Positions 36,312-46,229 of a stretch of 64,000 nucleotides of DNA are shown piece after piece. The translations under genes and the position numbers were made by a program. The DNA lies in assembly GCA_019633425.1 (NCBI GenBank), contig WSUB01000011.1, positions 186,001-250,000 on the forward strand, given 5' to 3'. Positions within the stretch are counted from its first letter, which is position 1; each line of letters begins with the position of its first letter. The DNA comes from Tulasnella sp. 424 (taxonomy: Eukaryota > Basidiomycota > Agaricomycetes > Cantharellales > Tulasnellaceae). Under the pieces are notes generated by a model. That model saw nothing but the letters and a program-made list of their open reading frames with translations. It did no database searches and was not told where the DNA came from.

Positions 36312-37985
36312 TCATAGTGCGTGATTGACTGGAAGCAAATCGCTTAGGAGCTCTCTGTTCCATTCGAGGAGTGCTGGGAAGTCTTCCGTGTAAAGCGATG
36401 GGCAAGCGTCTGCTAGCGCCTTGCACAGCCGACATAGGTTTGCTTGAACTTCGGCGACACCTGCTGAAGATATTAGCTGCAACTCAAGTTGTGTGAATAC
36501 CGATATCCTGACCTGGCTCTTCCGTCTTGGCATCTTCCTTTGCCCACACCCAGCTGCGTAGCAAGGCGTCTAGTATAACATCCTTCCAGGCATGGATGCG
36601 AGGTTTGCACACGGTAATTACGCGAACAAGACAGCCCGCGCTGAGATTGATAAGGCGAATAGAATGTGGTCGGAAAGGTTTCGGTGCCAGTACTTCGGCG
36701 AGTTGGGGTACGAGGGCCTTGGAATTATAGAAGCGTGTGAGGAATTGGCCCGGGGAGTGTCAAGACTCGAGAAGACCTACCTTGAGGTACCGACAGCACC
36801 CGATGTCAAGCGCTTCGACGAGGGGCAGAAGGGTTTCAATGCTGGCCTCCATCGCTTCCAGATTCTCTCCCGCAAATATCCATACCCCACCAATAATGCC
36901 CGTACTCAGGCATTCGCAGAGCTGATCAAAACGCTCTCGGCTCCCGACTTCGGTAGTCAATGCGATCAGCATTTGTAAAGTTCTTGAAGCAAGGGGTAGG
37001 ATGAGTGCGATTTCGGGATCAGTGGACCGGTTGATCGAATTCAGCAAAGACTTCCTGAGGAACCTCAGTGACACTCAACAACGACGAGTGGGACCGTGCT
37101 CACGTTGGAGAATAGGGAAGCTATCCCAGTTCGCTTCAAGAGGTTGCCATCCACTTGTTCAAGCAATCCATGAAGAACTTGGATGCCTTTGATCCTGAAT
37201 ATCGTTTGATAGTCGTCCAGCAAGGTCATCAAAGGAGGGATTAGCAAAGGCCAGAGCTTTTCGAAATCATCTCTCTAGTGAAGCTCAAGCTTAGACTAAG
37301 TAATATAGCAGATCGACTTTGAGACGCACCTGGAGCTGGCTGACAGTCCATCGCAGGGTATTCCAACATCCTCGTCCTGCCGTTTTCCACACTTGGTCGT
37401 CGTTGAATTCGGGATAAGCTACCCTGCTGCCTTCCTGAACATGGAGCTTTCTTCCAGTTTCTTGATTTATCATGGGGTGCTGTGTCGGGAGGAAAAGTGG
37501 CTTGATGTGGGTGGAGAGGACAAGAGATACCGTCTCGCGTCGCGTCATTTCTGGCAAAGGGCTGATGCGAGAGAGGATATCTATCAGGAGCACATCAGAG
37601 AGAAATCATCGATAGGATAGGCGAGGAAACTGACCTTGAGATATTGCTTTGAGGTCAGGAAGAATGAACTCGTCCTCTCCGTCAAATCGTGCGACGGCGG
37701 CGATGACTTCGGCAATTTCAGGTGGCGAGGTAGGCGGGTCGTCAGAAAGCAGCCGCCGCCTTATTACTTCAAGAGTTGCAAAGGACTCTGACTGCCATCG
37801 GCCTAAAGCGTCTTTCATTCTGATACCTACATACACCGTCAAAAACACATTTTGTAAAAGAAATCATTTAAATCGGCCGACCTACCTTGTTGGATGTCCA
37901 CCTCTGATAGATTCGCAGGTTCATCGTCAATATGCAATGACTTGAGCGTCTCCGCAACTTGTGGATCCAGATCTTCCAGTGACAT
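36312..37985 (-). CDS. TTI2: Tel2-interacting protein 2 (TTT complex subunit)
   Basis: Subunit of the Tel2-Tti1-Tti2 co-chaperone that helps PIKK kinases (TOR, ATM, ATR) mature with Hsp90. The start at 37985 gives MSLEDLDPQVAETLKSLHID. Helical HEAT-like exons follow: GRWQSESFATLEVIRRRLLS, AEVIAAVARFDGEDEFILPD, then the family blocks IKPLFLPTQHPMINQETGRK and VWKTAGRGCWNTLRWTVSQL, LLIPPLMTLLDDYQTIFRIK and GIQVLHGLLEQVDGNLLKRT. The C-terminus has RRKSQVRISVFTQLELQLI and DFPALLEWNRELLSDLL, ending at 36312. Recognition rests mainly on the KPLF..HP..N..TGRK block and the LLDD..RIKG repeat. Divergent from PLC copy 1 with 213 bp between starts. Confidence 0.83.
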
Positions 37986-38001
37986 TGAGTTGGCCAAAAT
38001 C

Positions 38002-40036
38002 GGGTTGTGGTTAGGGGTGACGGAGAACGTGTGATATCAAAGGGGTCGCCGTCGTGCAACGCTCGCTGTGCGTCAGAACTTGGTTACTGGTGTCATCTCT
38101 TCAACCTCCTTTCCTGCGACGTGGACCGAGCAAACCCTGTATTTTCAACGAGTCTCCTCAATTATCCTCCCGTTGAATTATCCCTTCAAGGAAATTCCAT
38201 GGCTCCCTTCGGCCCGGGCTCGTCGTCCAAACCAAAGCAAGCGTGGCACATCTCAAACCTCACGAATTTCGACATCCAGTTCGCTGACTCTCCTGAAAAC
38301 GAGGTCGTCATCGAGTCTACCGCGCATGTGACCCATAGCGCGCAAGGGGGAAAATTCCACAAGGATGTTAGTCTTATGGCAGCAGGTCCGGAGAGCTCTG
38401 CGGAGGGCAAGCTATCCTTCGCCGTGAAGCGTCCCCCGGGACTAAAAATGCCGTCCAAATGGATGGAGATGCGATTGGTCGCGAAAAGCTCGAATAAGGA
38501 GCCTGTTGTCCCCCCATTTCGGGCGTTTCAGTTCAAGGCCAGCACGTAGTAAAGTCCAAATTGACCAGTTCGTTGCTAACCTCCTGACAGGCCTCAAGCA
38601 CCGATCAACGGCTACTCGTGCTGCCCAATCGAAACATGGCGTCATACTTGAAAGATATCCCTGACTCGGTTCATCTGTCAAACATATTACTTCCTGGGAC
38701 ACACGATTCGTAGGTTGTTTTGCCAGGAATCAGTTTCACCATCTCTAATAGAACCCATGCATAGGATGGCAATCTACGGTTTCCCATTTGCACAATGTCA
38801 ACGTCAACCTCTCCTAAATCAGCTTCAAGATGGGATTCGGGTCATCGACGTTCGCCTCGCAATCGTGAACGGCACCACGCTCACGTCCTATCACGGTGTT
38901 GTCAGTCAGAAGACTCTTTTCTCAGATATTCTGGCTACCTTGTACGCCTATCTTCAGTCTGAGGAAGGGAAGAGTGAATGCATCGTCATGTCAATCAAGC
39001 AAGAAGATTTCGCCACGAACCCGGCTGCACTCTTCTCTCAGCTCGTGCATGATGCGATTTTCAACTCCAGCCTGGAGGGAAATCTGAAGGAAAAAGGAAT
39101 CAGAAAGGATACCACCGGAGGTCAGCCATTACCGCCTCATTCCCCGACTGCTGCCGCCACATCGTCGTCAAACAACATGTGGTACCTAGAAAACCGTGTC
39201 CCGTACTTGGGCGAGGTCCGAGGAAAGATCATCATTTTCAGCCGTTTCGGAGATGGCACGGGCTGGACCAACGGAATCGAAGGAATGGGAATTTGGAATA
39301 CAACGTGGCCAAACAGCGTTACTCCTGGTTGGAATTGGGATGTTAAGGACACGACATTCCAATCGCAAGACTGGTGGGGTTCATCACTTCTCTTCATTCT
39401 TCTTATGATTAGGCTAAGGTCTACATTAGGTACGATATTGGCAACTTTACGAAAGTTCCTCAAAAGTCTGCCCTTGCTAAATCAACACTCATTACTCGCC
39501 CCGACCCGAGTGACCCAATGTCACAATCGCACCATATCCTCCCCATGTCATTTTCTTCAGCTTCGTCTTTCCCTTTGGCTCTCCCATGCGCTGTCGCTCT
39601 TGGGATAGGTGTCTTCCATATTGGGTTTGTTGGCGTCAACGCCCGGATCTCCCAATGGGCACTAGACGTCCTGAGCTCGGGAAACCCTAGCGCAGCCCCC
39701 TTGAGCGTATCCCAGCCAAAGGTAGATACTAATAAGCAGAAAAAGGGAGCTGCAAGTGCCGAGTCGAAATCGGGGCCGGACGACCAATCAAAAAGTGGGG
39801 AAATGAAGGTGGCAGAACAAGCACCACCAGATCCTCGATTGACCAGGATCAGTGGATGGCTCCTAATGGACTACTATGATTCCCCTGGTGGCATGATCCC
39901 CATCCTGGTGGAGCTCAACTTCTTGAACCAAAGGTTAGGCGTCCAAGGCGTCCCATCGCAAGCAGCTGCCGAGATCACGTCGTCTTGAGGACTGATGAAG
40001 GGAGGCATCAGCCTCAGAGGGGTAGCAGGGTAATGT
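38002..40036 (+). repeat. Tandem duplication unit, left copy (promoter + PLC gene)
   Basis: Starts at GGGTTGTGGTTAGGGG and ends about GGGTAATGT. Closely matches 40332-42576, including promoter, exons, introns and a little 3' sequence. The left border falls 17 bp upstream of the TTI2 start codon, so the TTI2/PLC promoter was copied with the gene. Confidence 0.85.
38199..39988 (+). CDS. PI-PLC X-domain-like phosphodiesterase, tandem copy 1
   Basis: PLC-like phosphodiesterase (TIM-barrel X domain). Fungal members of this type lack the other eukaryotic PLC domains; the substrate is uncertain. ATG 38199 starts an N-terminal domain (MAPFGPGSSSKPKQAWHISN, then a beta-rich stretch). The catalytic part follows: YLKDIPDSVHLSNILLPGTHDS (catalytic His in GTHDS) spliced to MAIYGFPF, then LQDGIRVIDVRLAIVNG, TSYHGVVSQKTLFSDIL (second His), ECIVMSIKQEDF, RGKIIIFSRFGDG and GWNWDVKDTTFQSQDW. 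The last exon re-enters at YDIGNFTKVPQKS and runs to LTRISGWLLMDYYDSPGG and the stop at 39986-39988. Oddity: the first intron (38538-38597) has a GC instead of a GT donor; read through, the frame stops after FQFKAST. Either a GC-AG intron or a crippled copy. Confidence 0.82.
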
Positions 40037-40093
40037 CTTCACTATCTATTCATTTAATCAGATTAAATCGGCTGTAGCCGTATTTGTGCGCGT

Positions 40094-40325
40094 CTACTCG
40101 GAGTCCGTGGCGTCGTATCTGTTCTGTAGGAGTGCGAGGCTCCGTAATGCGTTCCCGGTACCAAGACTGTCTCCGATGCAAGAGTAGATCTTGTGAGCAT
40201 CGTTGGGAGCATTCTCAGCCTCGACATTCTTCGACTGAGCGTGATAGGTATACCCCAAGCCGTTCAACGCGTTCGCCGCACCCAGGTCGTTCCAATATGT
40301 GACTCCATGAAAACCTTCGTCGCTC
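40094..40325 (-). pseudogene. TPR-repeat protein relic
   Basis: In the spacer between the two PLC copies, a minus-strand frame of about 77 codons ending at 40094-40096 reads as tetratricopeptide repeats: LGAANALNGLGYTYHAQSKN then VEAENAPNDAHKIYSCIGDS, LGTGNALRSLALLQNRYDAT. The A..L..LG......G....A spacing and the helix pairs are characteristic of the TPR tails of basidiomycete NB-ARC/TPR proteins. No start codon, upstream domain or further repeats are present, so it is most likely a fragment left by a rearrangement. Too short and out of context for an intact gene. Confidence 0.6.
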
Positions 40326-40557
40326 GTGCCTGGGTTGTGGTTAGGGGTAACGGAGAACGTGTGATATCAAAGGGGTCGCCTTTGTGCATGTGCAACTAGC
40401 GCCGTGCCTGGTTTAAACTTGGTATCACGTCTTCAAAGTTCAACCCCCTCTCGTACGACGTGGACCGAGCAAACCCTGTACTTTCAACGACCACCAGAAA
40501 GTTCTCCTCAATTACCCTCTCGTCAGATTACTCTTTTCTTTTTCTCAAGGGAATTTA

Positions 40558-42526
40558 ATGGCACCCTTCGGTTCGGGCTCGTCGTCCAAACCAAAGCCAG
40601 CGTGGCGCATCTCAAACCTCACGAATTTCGACATCCAGTTCGCCGACTCTCCTGAAAATGAGGTCGTCATTGAGTCTACCGCACATGTGACCCATAGCGC
40701 TCAAGGGGGAAAATTCCGCAAGGATGTTAGTCTTATGGCAGCAGGTCCGGAGAGCCCTGCGGAGAGCAAGCTGTCCTTCGCCGTGAAGCGTCCCCCGGGC
40801 CTGAAACTGCCGTCGAAATTGACGGAGATGCGATTGGTTGCGAAAGGCCCAAGTAAGGAGCCTGTGGTCCCCCCATTTCGGGCGTTTCAGTTCAAGGTCA
40901 GCATGCAGCAAAGTCCAAATTGACCGGTTTGTTGCTAACCTCCTGACAGGCCTCAAGCACCGATCAGCGGCTACTCGTGCTGCCCAATCGAAACATGGCG
41001 TCATACTTGAAAGATATCCCTGACTCGGTTCATCTGTCAAACATATTNNNNNNNNNNNNNNNNNNNNNNNNNNNNNNNNNNNNNNNNNNNNNNNNNNNNN
41101 NNNNNNNNNNNNNNNNNNNNNNNNNNNNNNNNNNNNNNNNNNNNNNNCTACTCGTGCTGCCCAATCGAAACATGGCGTCATACTTGAAAGATATCCCTGA
41201 CTCGGTTCATCTGTCAAACATATTGCTTCCTGGGACACACGATTCGTATGTTCTTTTGCGAGGAATCAGTTTTCACCGACTCTGACAGCATCATATGCAT
41301 AGGATGGCAATCTACGGCTTCCCATTTGCACAATGTCAACGTCAACCTCTCCTAACTCAGCTTCAAGCCGGTATTCGGGTCATCGACATTCGCCTCGCAA
41401 TCGTGAATGGCACCACGCTCACGTCCTTTCACGGTATTATCAGTGAGAAGACTCTTTTCTCAGATATTCTGGCTACCTTGTACACCTATCTTCAGTCTGA
41501 GGAAGGGAAGAGTGAATGCGTCGTCATGTCAATCAAGCAAGAAGATTTCGCCACGAACCCGGCTGCACTCTTCTCCCAGCTCGTGCATGATGCGATTTTC
41601 AATTCCAGCTTGGAGGGAAATCTCAAGGAAAAAGGGATTAGAAAGGATACCACCGGAGGTCAGCCATTACCACCTCATTCCCCAACTGCTGCGGCTACGT
41701 CGTCATCGGACAGCATGTGGTACCTGGAAAACCGTGTCCCGTCCTTGGGCGAAGTTCGAGGAAAGATCATCCTTTTCAGCCGTTTCGGAGATGGCACGGG
41801 CTGGACCAACGGAATTGAAGGAATGGGAATTTGGAATACGACATGGCCAGACAGCGTTACTCCTGGTTGGAATTGGGACGTTAAGGATACGACATTCCAA
41901 TCACAGGACTGGTGCGGTTCATCATTTATTTTCGCCCTTCCTAGGAGAAAACTAAACTCTACGTTAGGTATAATATTGGCAACTTTACGAAAGCACCTCA
42001 AAAGTTTGCCCTTGCCACATCAACGCTCATTACTCGGCCCGACCCAAGCGACCCAACGTCACAGTCGCACCATATCCTCCCCATGTCATTCTCTTCGGCT
42101 TCGTCCATCCCTTTGGCTCTCCCATCCGCGGTCGCTCTTGGAATCGGCATCTTCCAGATTGGCGTTAACGCCCGGATTTCCCAATGGGCAACAGACATCC
42201 TGAGCTCGGGAAATCCCAGCACAGCGACGTTAGCTCCCTTGAGCCTATCCCAGCCAAAGGTCGATGCGAATAAGCAGAAAAAGGGGGCCCCAAGTGCCGA
42301 GACGAACGCAGGGCCGAGCGACCAGTCGAAGAGTGGGGAAGTGAAGGTGGCAGAACAAGCTCCACCGGATCCTCGGTTGACCAGGATCAGTGGGTGGCTC
42401 CTAATGGACTACTATGATTCCCCTGATGGTATGATCCCGCTCCTGGTGGAGATCAACTTCTTGAACCAAAGGTTGGGGGTTCAAAGCGTTCCATCGCAAG
42501 CAGCTGCCGAGATCACGTCGTCTTGA
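40558..42526 (+). CDS. PI-PLC X-domain-like phosphodiesterase, tandem copy 2 (contains assembly gap)
   Basis: Tandem paralog of the 38199 gene, very similar throughout. ATG 40558 (MAPFGSGSSSKPKPAWRISN). The first intron here has a normal GT donor (40897-40898). Catalytic blocks are kept: GTHDS, LQAGIRVIDIRLAIVNG, TSFHGIISEKTLFSDIL, ECVVMSIKQEDF and RFGDGTGWTNG. The last exon enters at YNIGNFTKAPQKF and ends at 42524-42526. The run of 100 N at 41048-41147 lies within the YLKDIPDSVHLSNI exon. Because the 77 bp before and after it are identical, the real gene is almost certainly uninterrupted. Small differences from copy 1 lie mostly in the last exon (LSSGNPSTATLAPLSLSQ has an insertion of a few residues). 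Confidence 0.82.
40971..41224 (+). repeat. Exact 77-bp duplication flanking the N gap
   Basis: Positions 40971-41047 and 41148-41224 are identical (CTACTCGTGCTGCCC to CAAACATATT) and sit directly on both sides of the 100 N. This looks like an unmerged contig-end overlap rather than biology. Confidence 0.9.
41048..41147. other. Assembly gap of exactly 100 N
   Basis: Exactly 100 ambiguous bases, the usual placeholder for a gap of unknown length. Confidence 0.98.
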
Positions 42527-42669
42527 AGGGCTAATGAAGAGAGGTATTAGCCTCAGAGGGGCACCCGGGTAATGTGTTCCTATGTATTTGACACGAATTT
42601 CACGACATGACATGTTCTATCATTACATCGACTTGCTATTGGATGTTTATCTCCGTGATCGGTTATTAA

Positions 42670-43600
42670 TTACGTCAATGACCACTTATTCTTCTCGTCC
42701 CAGACAAAGGGACCAGCATCTGAGGGCATTTTCCATGCGTCTAGTGCCTCGATAGCAGCTTTTCCCCAGTCAAACTCGGCCGCCGACACCCCGTCTGGTG
42801 GCTGGACAAAAGTTACGAGATGACGGTTCTTCTCTTGGATGAATGTCTCCTTAATAGCCCCCTCGATTAGAGCTCGTAATGGCTCATAAAAGCCGTTGAC
42901 GTTCAGGAGCACAACCGCTACGAAAAGGATGTGAAAGACCTCGAATGAAGCATCCTTCACCTTCTATGAGGGAACTTACGCTTTTTGTGAATACCTAGTT
43001 TGTTCCACGTAATTGCACCGAGTACTTCTTCGAATGTACCGAAGCCTGCGAATGAAGACGAGCGATGAGTTGTACGCGATCCCGGTACCACGACTTTGGA
43101 CCGCACCTCCAGGTAATCCAACGAACCCCCCACCAGCGAGTCTAGCCATGAGGATTTTCCTCTGATGTATACTTTCAACGACAATCGACTTGTGGTTTCC
43201 CTCGTTCACAGCAGGAACTGGGTCAGACGATAACCCTACGACGTTTCCTCGTTCGACAGGTCCGTGCCCTTCTCCTCCGACCAAGACCATGGCACGCAAG
43301 GCAACAGCAGTAACGCTCCCACCATGTTGAATTACTGCGTTTGATACGATTCCCATCAGACCGCGGTTACCTCCACCGTAGACGAGTGAACGACCTGAAG
43401 CGGCAAGGGCTTCCCCTAGGGCTGTCAAGAGGCTCCCAAATTAACAGTACCCGGATCATCAGAAGTCTGCATGAAAGAGTCTCACATTCAGCGGCCACGC
43501 GATACTCAGGCTGAGCACCTGGAGATGCTGCGCAGTACACGCAGACGGCGAGAGAGTCAGCTTCCGGTTCACAGTCCTCCCCTGATGTTCGGCCATCCAT
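42670..43600 (-). CDS. LOG-family phosphoribohydrolase, paralog 1
   Basis: Member of the LOG (lysine-decarboxylase-like) family; characterised members cleave ribose 5'-phosphate from cytokinin nucleotides or other nucleoside monophosphates. The start at 43600 gives MDGRTSGEDCEPEADSLAVC, then VCVYCAASPGAQPEYRVAAE, LGEALAASGRSLVYGGGNRG, LMGIVSNAVIQHGGSV, and VVESIHQRKILMARLAGGGF. The signature PGGxGTxxE is restored when the intron 43051-43107 (GTGCGG to CGCAG) is removed: LPGG|FGTFEEVLGAITWNKLG. The last exon has VVLLNVNGFYEPLRALIEGA and ends WSLT at 42670. Compared with paralog 2 at 51334, it has a shorter and diverged loop after GGEGHGPVER. Role in cytokinin metabolism is inference. Confidence 0.87.
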
Positions 43601-43669
43601 TTCTGTCAGAGCGCTAAACCTATACCAAAGTCCGAGGTGTTTACAGAACTAGAGACCTCGGAAGCGGTG

Positions 43670-44190
43670 TTGTATGCTGAATGGTGTGCAGTGCGGGCTT
43701 GGTGTGAAGGGTTCGGGAAGGTCACGAGATTCGACTCGGGGTCCTGGAGGTGACGACATGCTGAGCCGCAGCTTCTTGGCTAGCTTTGCCCTCTCTCGAC
43801 CATCGGTGCCGAAAGGAACAGAGCCATGAGCCGCGCCTCATCGTATTGTGCAAGGGCCTTGCACACCGCCTTCATTGCGCTGTCTTTGCTCGCTGTAATT
43901 TGGGCTCAAAGGAGCGCAAGGCTGAGTTCTGTGATCTCCTCGGCGTCACGCGTTCCGTGCGACCAAGACAAAGTTAGCTATACAGATGGATATAGGTAGG
44001 CTTCCGTTGAATGCTGTAGATCGCCAAGGGCAAAGGTACTGAAGCATTGCCTTCTCACAGCAAGCCTCGACGTGCGCAATCCAGTAGCAACTCCTCCTCT
44101 CTTGGGAACTTCATCTCGCAAGCCACTCACAAACCACTGGCAGGAGAAACAGCCACCAAGGCATACGCGCCTGCATTTGGGCCCAGAAGG
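43670..44190 (+). repeat. Diverged 5'-flank repeat, copy A (no gene attached)
   Basis: Similar, with many substitutions, to the sequence upstream of the membrane-protein gene at 48430 (47880-48300). Shared anchors are TCGGTGCCGAAAGG, CTTCTTGG..AGCTTT.CCCTCTCTC, GTTCTGTGAT..CTCGGCGTC-like and GCCTTCTCACAGCAAG / GCCTTCCCTCAGCAAG. No membrane-protein gene follows it, so it appears to be the left half of a lost copy. Confidence 0.65.
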
Positions 44191-44501
44191 AAATTTAGAG
44201 AATGACATTCAATGACGAAACGTGCTCCATGGTAGCATGATTTATAAAGAAATGGAATGGGTGGGTGATAACTTGGTGGGATAAAAAAGGGGTGCGGGAG
44301 ACGGGACAGGCCAGCGTAATGCGCGGCGGAGTGAAGTTACGAACTAGGATCAGTCGGCGAATAAATATCCAGCAAAGGAGTACAGCACGGGAGAAAGAAA
44401 TACAGGGAGACCGGTAGCACTACAGCTGCGGGTAACAGCACCGCTTACAGGTTATCAAGTACAACGGCCAAACGGCAAAACGACGAGGGGAGGGGTGCTA
44501 G

Positions 44502-44690
44502 TTAGTCGGACGCGAACCAGAGACACTCAAGCCACGAATTCGAAATCACCTCAGGCGTCGAACGACGCAAATGAAGCGCTTTGAGAACGCTTCGAATCGC
44601 TCCTCTTAGCTTTGAGGGCTGCTGTTCGAGGGGGGTGGTAAGGGCCGTGGGCTTGCAGGTCGAGACGCTTGGGAAGATGTTGAACAACAT
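44502..44690 (-). CDS. Small unknown protein, paralog of 45472-46106 gene
   Basis: No known family. A minus-strand frame starting at ATG 44690 (MLFNIFPSVSTCKPTALTTP) gives about 62 residues and stops at 44502. The frame stays open upstream (GGDSAPEGLSKKRLLSPSTP) to an ATG at 44765 and beyond, so the protein may begin further up and include exons to about 45282. In that region a signal-peptide-like stretch MKVLAIIAIVLAYGPVIF could be spliced in, but I could not fix the phase. It resembles the neighbouring gene: MLFNIFPSVS versus MFFNIFSTFS, and RGAIRSVLKAL versus PALGRVLKAL. Both lie in the interval that interrupts the membrane-protein duplication array. Confidence 0.4.
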   Translation of the reverse strand: MLFNIFPSVSTCKPTALTTPLEQQPSKLRGAIRSVLKALHLRRSTPEVISNSWLECLWFASD

Positions 44691-45471
44691 GGAACAGAAG
44701 GGAGTAGAAGGAGACAATAAGCGCTTCTTCGATAACCCTTCCGGAGCTGAATCGCCACCAGCCATGGATGCAGCGCCATTGCCGATCAAGTCGACGACGA
44801 TTGAAGCTGGTGACGAAGGTGCCGATGTTGGCGAGAGTTCGGTGGGTGGTGATGCGGTATATGGTCCAGATTGAAACCGCCGAATCTACATTGAAATTTT
44901 TCAATCAAGAGCACGCAAAGAGTCAGTGGTGATGGCCGGGAGAGAGCGAGAAAAGACGATCGAAGAAGCTGCACCGAAAGAGGAAATGAAGCAAAGCTTA
45001 CCCTGATTGTTGTGGCCCGACGGCTCCGTTAACACAGCACCCACCAAACCGGTTGGGGGAATGACAGGGCTCGGCTTGTCCATGTGTAACGTATAGAAAT
45101 GCGACAAGGCCGGGTCGGTGATGGACGTCCGAGTGGGTTGAATGACTGTAAGAGGGAAAAATCTGAGAGGGTCGGGGAACGAAGCGAAGCAGTACATCCC
45201 CACCCGCTCGACCGGTCACGGCGAGGTCGAATATGACGGGTCCGTAGGCAAGAACAATAGCGATGATGGCGAGAACTTTCATGGTGAAGATAACCGAGGA
45301 CTGCAACGAAGAGCGTGGGTCGTCTGTAAGACTGGGGTAGCTAGTGGTTGCGATGGGCTGGGAGGGAAATAGAGGGTGACGGGCTGAAGAACTTGAAGGA
45401 CGTGACTGAAATTCAAGAAATATTCCAGAGATAATTAATTCCAGCTAATGGAGCGGGACAAGAGAGAATGC

Positions 45472-46106
45472 TTACGTTTGAGGAACCAGATGTGCTGGCA
45501 ATTTGGAACGTTCCAGCCTGGCTCGAAAGCATCAGCATCGTTTCAAACATGTTTGAATGATGGTGGCAAACTCACCCGGGTCTTGGAAATAGGGGGCTTC
45601 AAAGCTTTCAGGACGCGTCCGAGTGCGGGAGGCTTCTTGTTACGCGTCGCGGTGGGTTGGCCTGGCTTGGGTTGCATGCCGGGCTTGGTCGCCCCATTGG
45701 TGGACTCCTTGACCGAGAAGGTGGAGAAGATGTTGAAGAACATGATGGGAGAGAGTATAGAGCTGCGAAGTTTGGGGTGGAAGTCAAGAGATTGAGAGCT
45801 GGGTGCGAGGAGGCGAGTGCGACTCGGTCCAACCTAGAAACAACCAAAGTGAGCATCCAGCCCAACATTCTTATCGAATTCACTCACGCCGACCAGTTCC
45901 GTACCATCATATGGCATCCTTACTAGTGTTTTACGAGAATTAGCAGTGGTTGCGTCTTCGCCGGAAGCAGCGATGATGGTGTCGTCAGAGTCTCTAGAAG
46001 TGTTACGGGCCGGGGGGTTCAGCCGGACCAGTTGAGGCTGTGATTGCGTAGTGATAGGTGCAGCCAAATTGCCGGCCAAGAAGCTGAAGGAAGTCTTGCA
46101 TGACAT
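45472..46106 (-). CDS. Small unknown Ser/Pro-rich protein
   Basis: No known family. The start at 46106 (MSCKTSFSFLAGNLAAPITT) and a first exon to 45888 (SRDSDDTIIAASGEDATTAN, VRMPYDGTELVG) are followed by a clean 54-bp intron 45834-45887 (GTGAGT ... TTCTAG, phase 0). Then comes an exon with SSQSLDFHPKLRSSILSPIM, MFFNIFSTFSVKESTNGATK, and KKPPALGRVLKALKPPISKT. A second intron (GTGAGT ... CCAG, around 45535-45590) leads to LERSKLPAHLVPQT and a stop at 45472. A shorter protein starting at the internal ATG 45743 is possible. A TATAAAAGG lies 115 bp upstream. About 160 residues, soluble-looking and largely disordered. Homologous in part to the 44502 gene. Confidence 0.5.
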
Positions 46107-46220
46107 GACGGGGGTTGGGAGGCTCGAGGGGTGAGTCAACAGAGAGACAACCTCCCAGAGGGGGAGGAGGTCGAGTAGGGAAGGGACATCTGAGGTAGCA
46201 AGAGTCGAGATTTAGAGCGA

Positions 46221-46229
46221 CCTTTTATA
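46221..46229 (-). promoter_or_regulatory. TATA box of the 45472-46106 gene
   Basis: On the minus strand the sequence reads TATAAAAGG, about 115 bp upstream of ATG 46106, followed by a pyrimidine-rich leader. A strong canonical match and correctly placed. Confidence 0.6.

Larger units (their letters stand above)
40332..42576 (+). repeat. Tandem duplication unit, right copy (promoter + PLC gene)
   Basis: Right-hand counterpart of 38002-40036. The left border is again GGGTTGTGGTTAGGGG, here preceded by unrelated sequence (the TPR relic). It is longer than the left copy mainly because it contains 177 bp of assembly artefact (41048-41224). Confidence 0.85.
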
